From: JBGVMW01 sp045125095
GTDB lineage: Bacteria > Bacillota > Clostridia > Lachnospirales > Lachnospiraceae
Assembly (NCBI GenBank): GCA_045125095.1
Contig: JBGVMW010000177.1
Coordinates: 1-6,872 of the forward strand
Length of the DNA: 6,872 nucleotides
Reading direction: 5' to 3'
The translations under genes and the position numbers were made by a program. The notes beneath the pieces are model-generated. The model was not told the DNA's origin. It did not search any database and worked only from the letters and a program-made list of their open reading frames with translations. Positions 5,884-6,872 of this stretch are shown here, one piece after another; within the stretch, counting starts at the first letter, position 1; each line of letters starts with the position of its first letter.

Positions 5884-6660
5884 ATGGCAATGGATTATGA
5901 AGGATTTAAAAAAGAAGTATTCCGTTTAACAAAAATTGATTTAAATGCTTACAAGGAAAAGCAGATGAAGCGTAGAATTGATACGCTGATTTCAAAGAAT
6001 CGCATAACCGGTTATGACAATTACATAGCAGCGATTAGTAAGGATAAGGAATTATTTGAGGGATTTGTAAATTATCTGACCATTAACGTGTCTGAGTTTT
6101 ACAGAAATCCGGAGCAATGGGAATTATTGGATAAAGATGTATTTCCTTATCTAATTGGAAAATATGGAAAAAATCTGAAAATCTGGAGTGCAGCATGCTC
6201 CACTGGTGATGAACCTTACTCCTTAGTTATGGCGCTAAGCCGTCATCTCCCTTTGAATCAGATTAAGATTATTGCAACTGATATTGATAAGCAGGTGTTA
6301 GAGAAAGCGCAGGTTGGGCTTTACAATGAGAAAAGTATTGCTTCTGTGCCGAAGGATTTAAGGGATAAGTATTTTACAAAGATTGGTCCATCATACCAGA
6401 TTTCGGAGGAAATAAAGAATAGAGTAGAGTTTAAGCAGCATAACTTGTTGAAGGATCCATATCCGACTGACTGTAACATGATTGTGTGCAGAAATGTTTT
6501 AATTTACTTTACAGAAGAAGCAAAGCAGGATGTTTACAAGATGTTCAATACTGCTCTTAAACAGGATGGTATTTTATTTATTGGAAGTACCGAACAGATT
6601 ATGAATTATAGGGAACTGAATTACGATAGATATAAGTCATTCTTTTATCAGAAGTCGTAG
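5884..6660 (+). CDS. cheR: CheR-type chemoreceptor glutamate O-methyltransferase
   Basis: The predicted enzyme uses S-adenosylmethionine to methylate glutamates on chemotaxis receptors, opposing CheB in adaptation; it acts at the membrane-bound receptor arrays from the cytoplasm. The 258 residues match single-module CheR. The helical N-terminal domain (about 4-65) carries YKEKQMKRRI, then NVSEFYRNPEQW (68-79). The SAM-binding motif ACSTGDEPYSL is at 104-114, with ATDID (131-135), HNLL (186-189) and CRNVLIYF (202-209). No TPR domain or C-terminal pentapeptide is present. ATG 5884 follows AGGTGG (5873-5878); ATG 5890 would fit nearly as well, and GTG 5875 lies within the ribosome site. No other che gene adjoins it, so it is an orphan copy by location, in its own unit between two terminators. 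Its receptor partner is unknown. Confidence 0.93.
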   Translation: MAMDYEGFKKEVFRLTKIDLNAYKEKQMKRRIDTLISKNRITGYDNYIAAISKDKELFEGFVNYLTINVSEFYRNPEQWELLDKDVFPYLIGKYGKNLKIWSAACSTGDEPYSLVMALSRHLPLNQIKIIATDIDKQVLEKAQVGLYNEKSIASVPKDLRDKYFTKIGPSYQISEEIKNRVEFKQHNLLKDPYPTDCNMIVCRNVLIYFTEEAKQDVYKMFNTALKQDGILFIGSTEQIMNYRELNYDRYKSFFYQKS

Positions 6661-6669
6661 TTTGGGTGA

Positions 6670-6711
6670 AATGCAGAGTGTTGGGATTTTTTTTGATGCT
6701 CTGTATTTTTT
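6670..6711 (+). terminator. Intrinsic terminator after cheR
   Basis: A 13-bp stem with four G-T wobbles (6670-6682 with 6695-6707, core CAGAG/CTCTG) and a 12-nt loop containing eight T is followed by T residues to 6711. It lies 9 bp after the cheR stop. Confidence 0.75.
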
Positions 6712-6732
6712 ATGTCTACTAGGAGAGTGAAA

Positions 6733-6756
6733 AATTTGGATTTGTGCGTGCGTCAA
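6733..6756 (+). repeat. Third copy of the end of repeat F
   Basis: These 24 bases match the reverse complement of 556-579 with one mismatch, and match the start of the left F arm (224-247) less well. The copy therefore lies inverted to the right F arm. It begins 21 bp after the cheR terminator and lies 21 bp before the E arm at 6778. Confidence 0.8.
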
Positions 6757-6777
6757 GTGTATTTGTGTCAACCGTCC

Positions 6778-6830
6778 GGCAGAGAGAGGGGCTGTAGCTT
6801 GCTATCAGAGTCAGGGCACTTAGCTGTAAG
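6778..6830. repeat. Outer arm of palindromic element E
   Basis: The 33 bases at 6778-6810 are the exact reverse complement of 134-166. A 20-nt less conserved spacer (6811-6830) then leads to the terminal 42-bp repeat, the same distance as between the mirrored parts on the left (114-133). This is the left arm of E; the rest lies beyond the window or, if the molecule is circular, at position 1. Confidence 0.9.
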
Positions 6831-6872
6831 TGGTACTAAGGGATTTTGCCTGTTGCTAAGGACAATCGGGAA
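6831..6872. repeat. Terminal direct repeat, right copy
   Basis: It is identical to positions 1-42. It holds the outer stem part of E and stops within the perfect 16-bp core stem, so the window ends in the middle of a palindrome. Confidence 0.97.

Noticed and set aside
1..6872. A plasmid or phage genome
   Set aside because: There is no replication, mobilisation, integrase or structural phage gene, and all genes are ordinary chromosomal ones. The identical ends are better explained by the repeat.

Overview
The window looks like a piece of low-GC Gram-positive chromosome, most likely from a motile gut Clostridium relative of the Lachnospiraceae type (Roseburia/Agathobacter/Butyrivibrio-like). 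This placement is inference. It rests on AT-rich codons, strong Shine-Dalgarno sites, a four-domain S1 protein of the Firmicute kind, the gene order RpiR regulator - HI0933 flavoprotein - cmk - ispH - rpsA, and a chemotaxis methyltransferase next door. All six genes supported here lie on the + strand.

Layout. Positions 1-586 hold no credible gene. They are filled with nested inverted repeats: a palindromic unit cut by the left window edge (1-166, called E here), a small hairpin (170-194) and a long inverted repeat with two 84-bp arms (224-307 and 496-579, called F). A promoter with an extended -10 box (587-615) follows directly. It should drive a tight + strand cluster: a MurR/RpiR-family regulator (663-1586), an HI0933/YhiN-type flavoprotein (1605-2849), cytidylate kinase (2922-3593), IspH (3606-4451) and ribosomal protein S1 (4439-5518). 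A strong intrinsic terminator (5531-5566) closes the cluster. A 317-bp intergenic stretch follows, with an operator-like set of TGTTGTA half-sites and two hairpins. Then come cheR (5884-6660), its terminator (6670-6711), and a right end that again carries parts of E and F.

How the genes work together. cmk, ispH and rpsA are a housekeeping set (nucleotide supply, isoprenoid precursors, translation) often found together in Firmicutes. The window adds two regulatory details: a near-consensus promoter inside ispH that could give rpsA its own transcription, and a 13-nt ispH/rpsA overlap that suggests translational coupling. cheR is separated by a terminator and forms its own unit.

Most unusual feature. 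The first 42 and last 42 bases are identical. Joining the ends over this overlap gives a 6830-bp circle and completes one long E palindrome across the junction, with 33-bp perfect outer arms. The sequence may be a circularised assembly path, a tandem or excised segment, or a segment flanked by two copies of a dispersed palindromic repeat. The housekeeping content argues against a plasmid. I see no transposase, integrase, reverse transcriptase, CRISPR, toxin-antitoxin or defence gene, so any undescribed element here would be the non-coding repeat complex itself.
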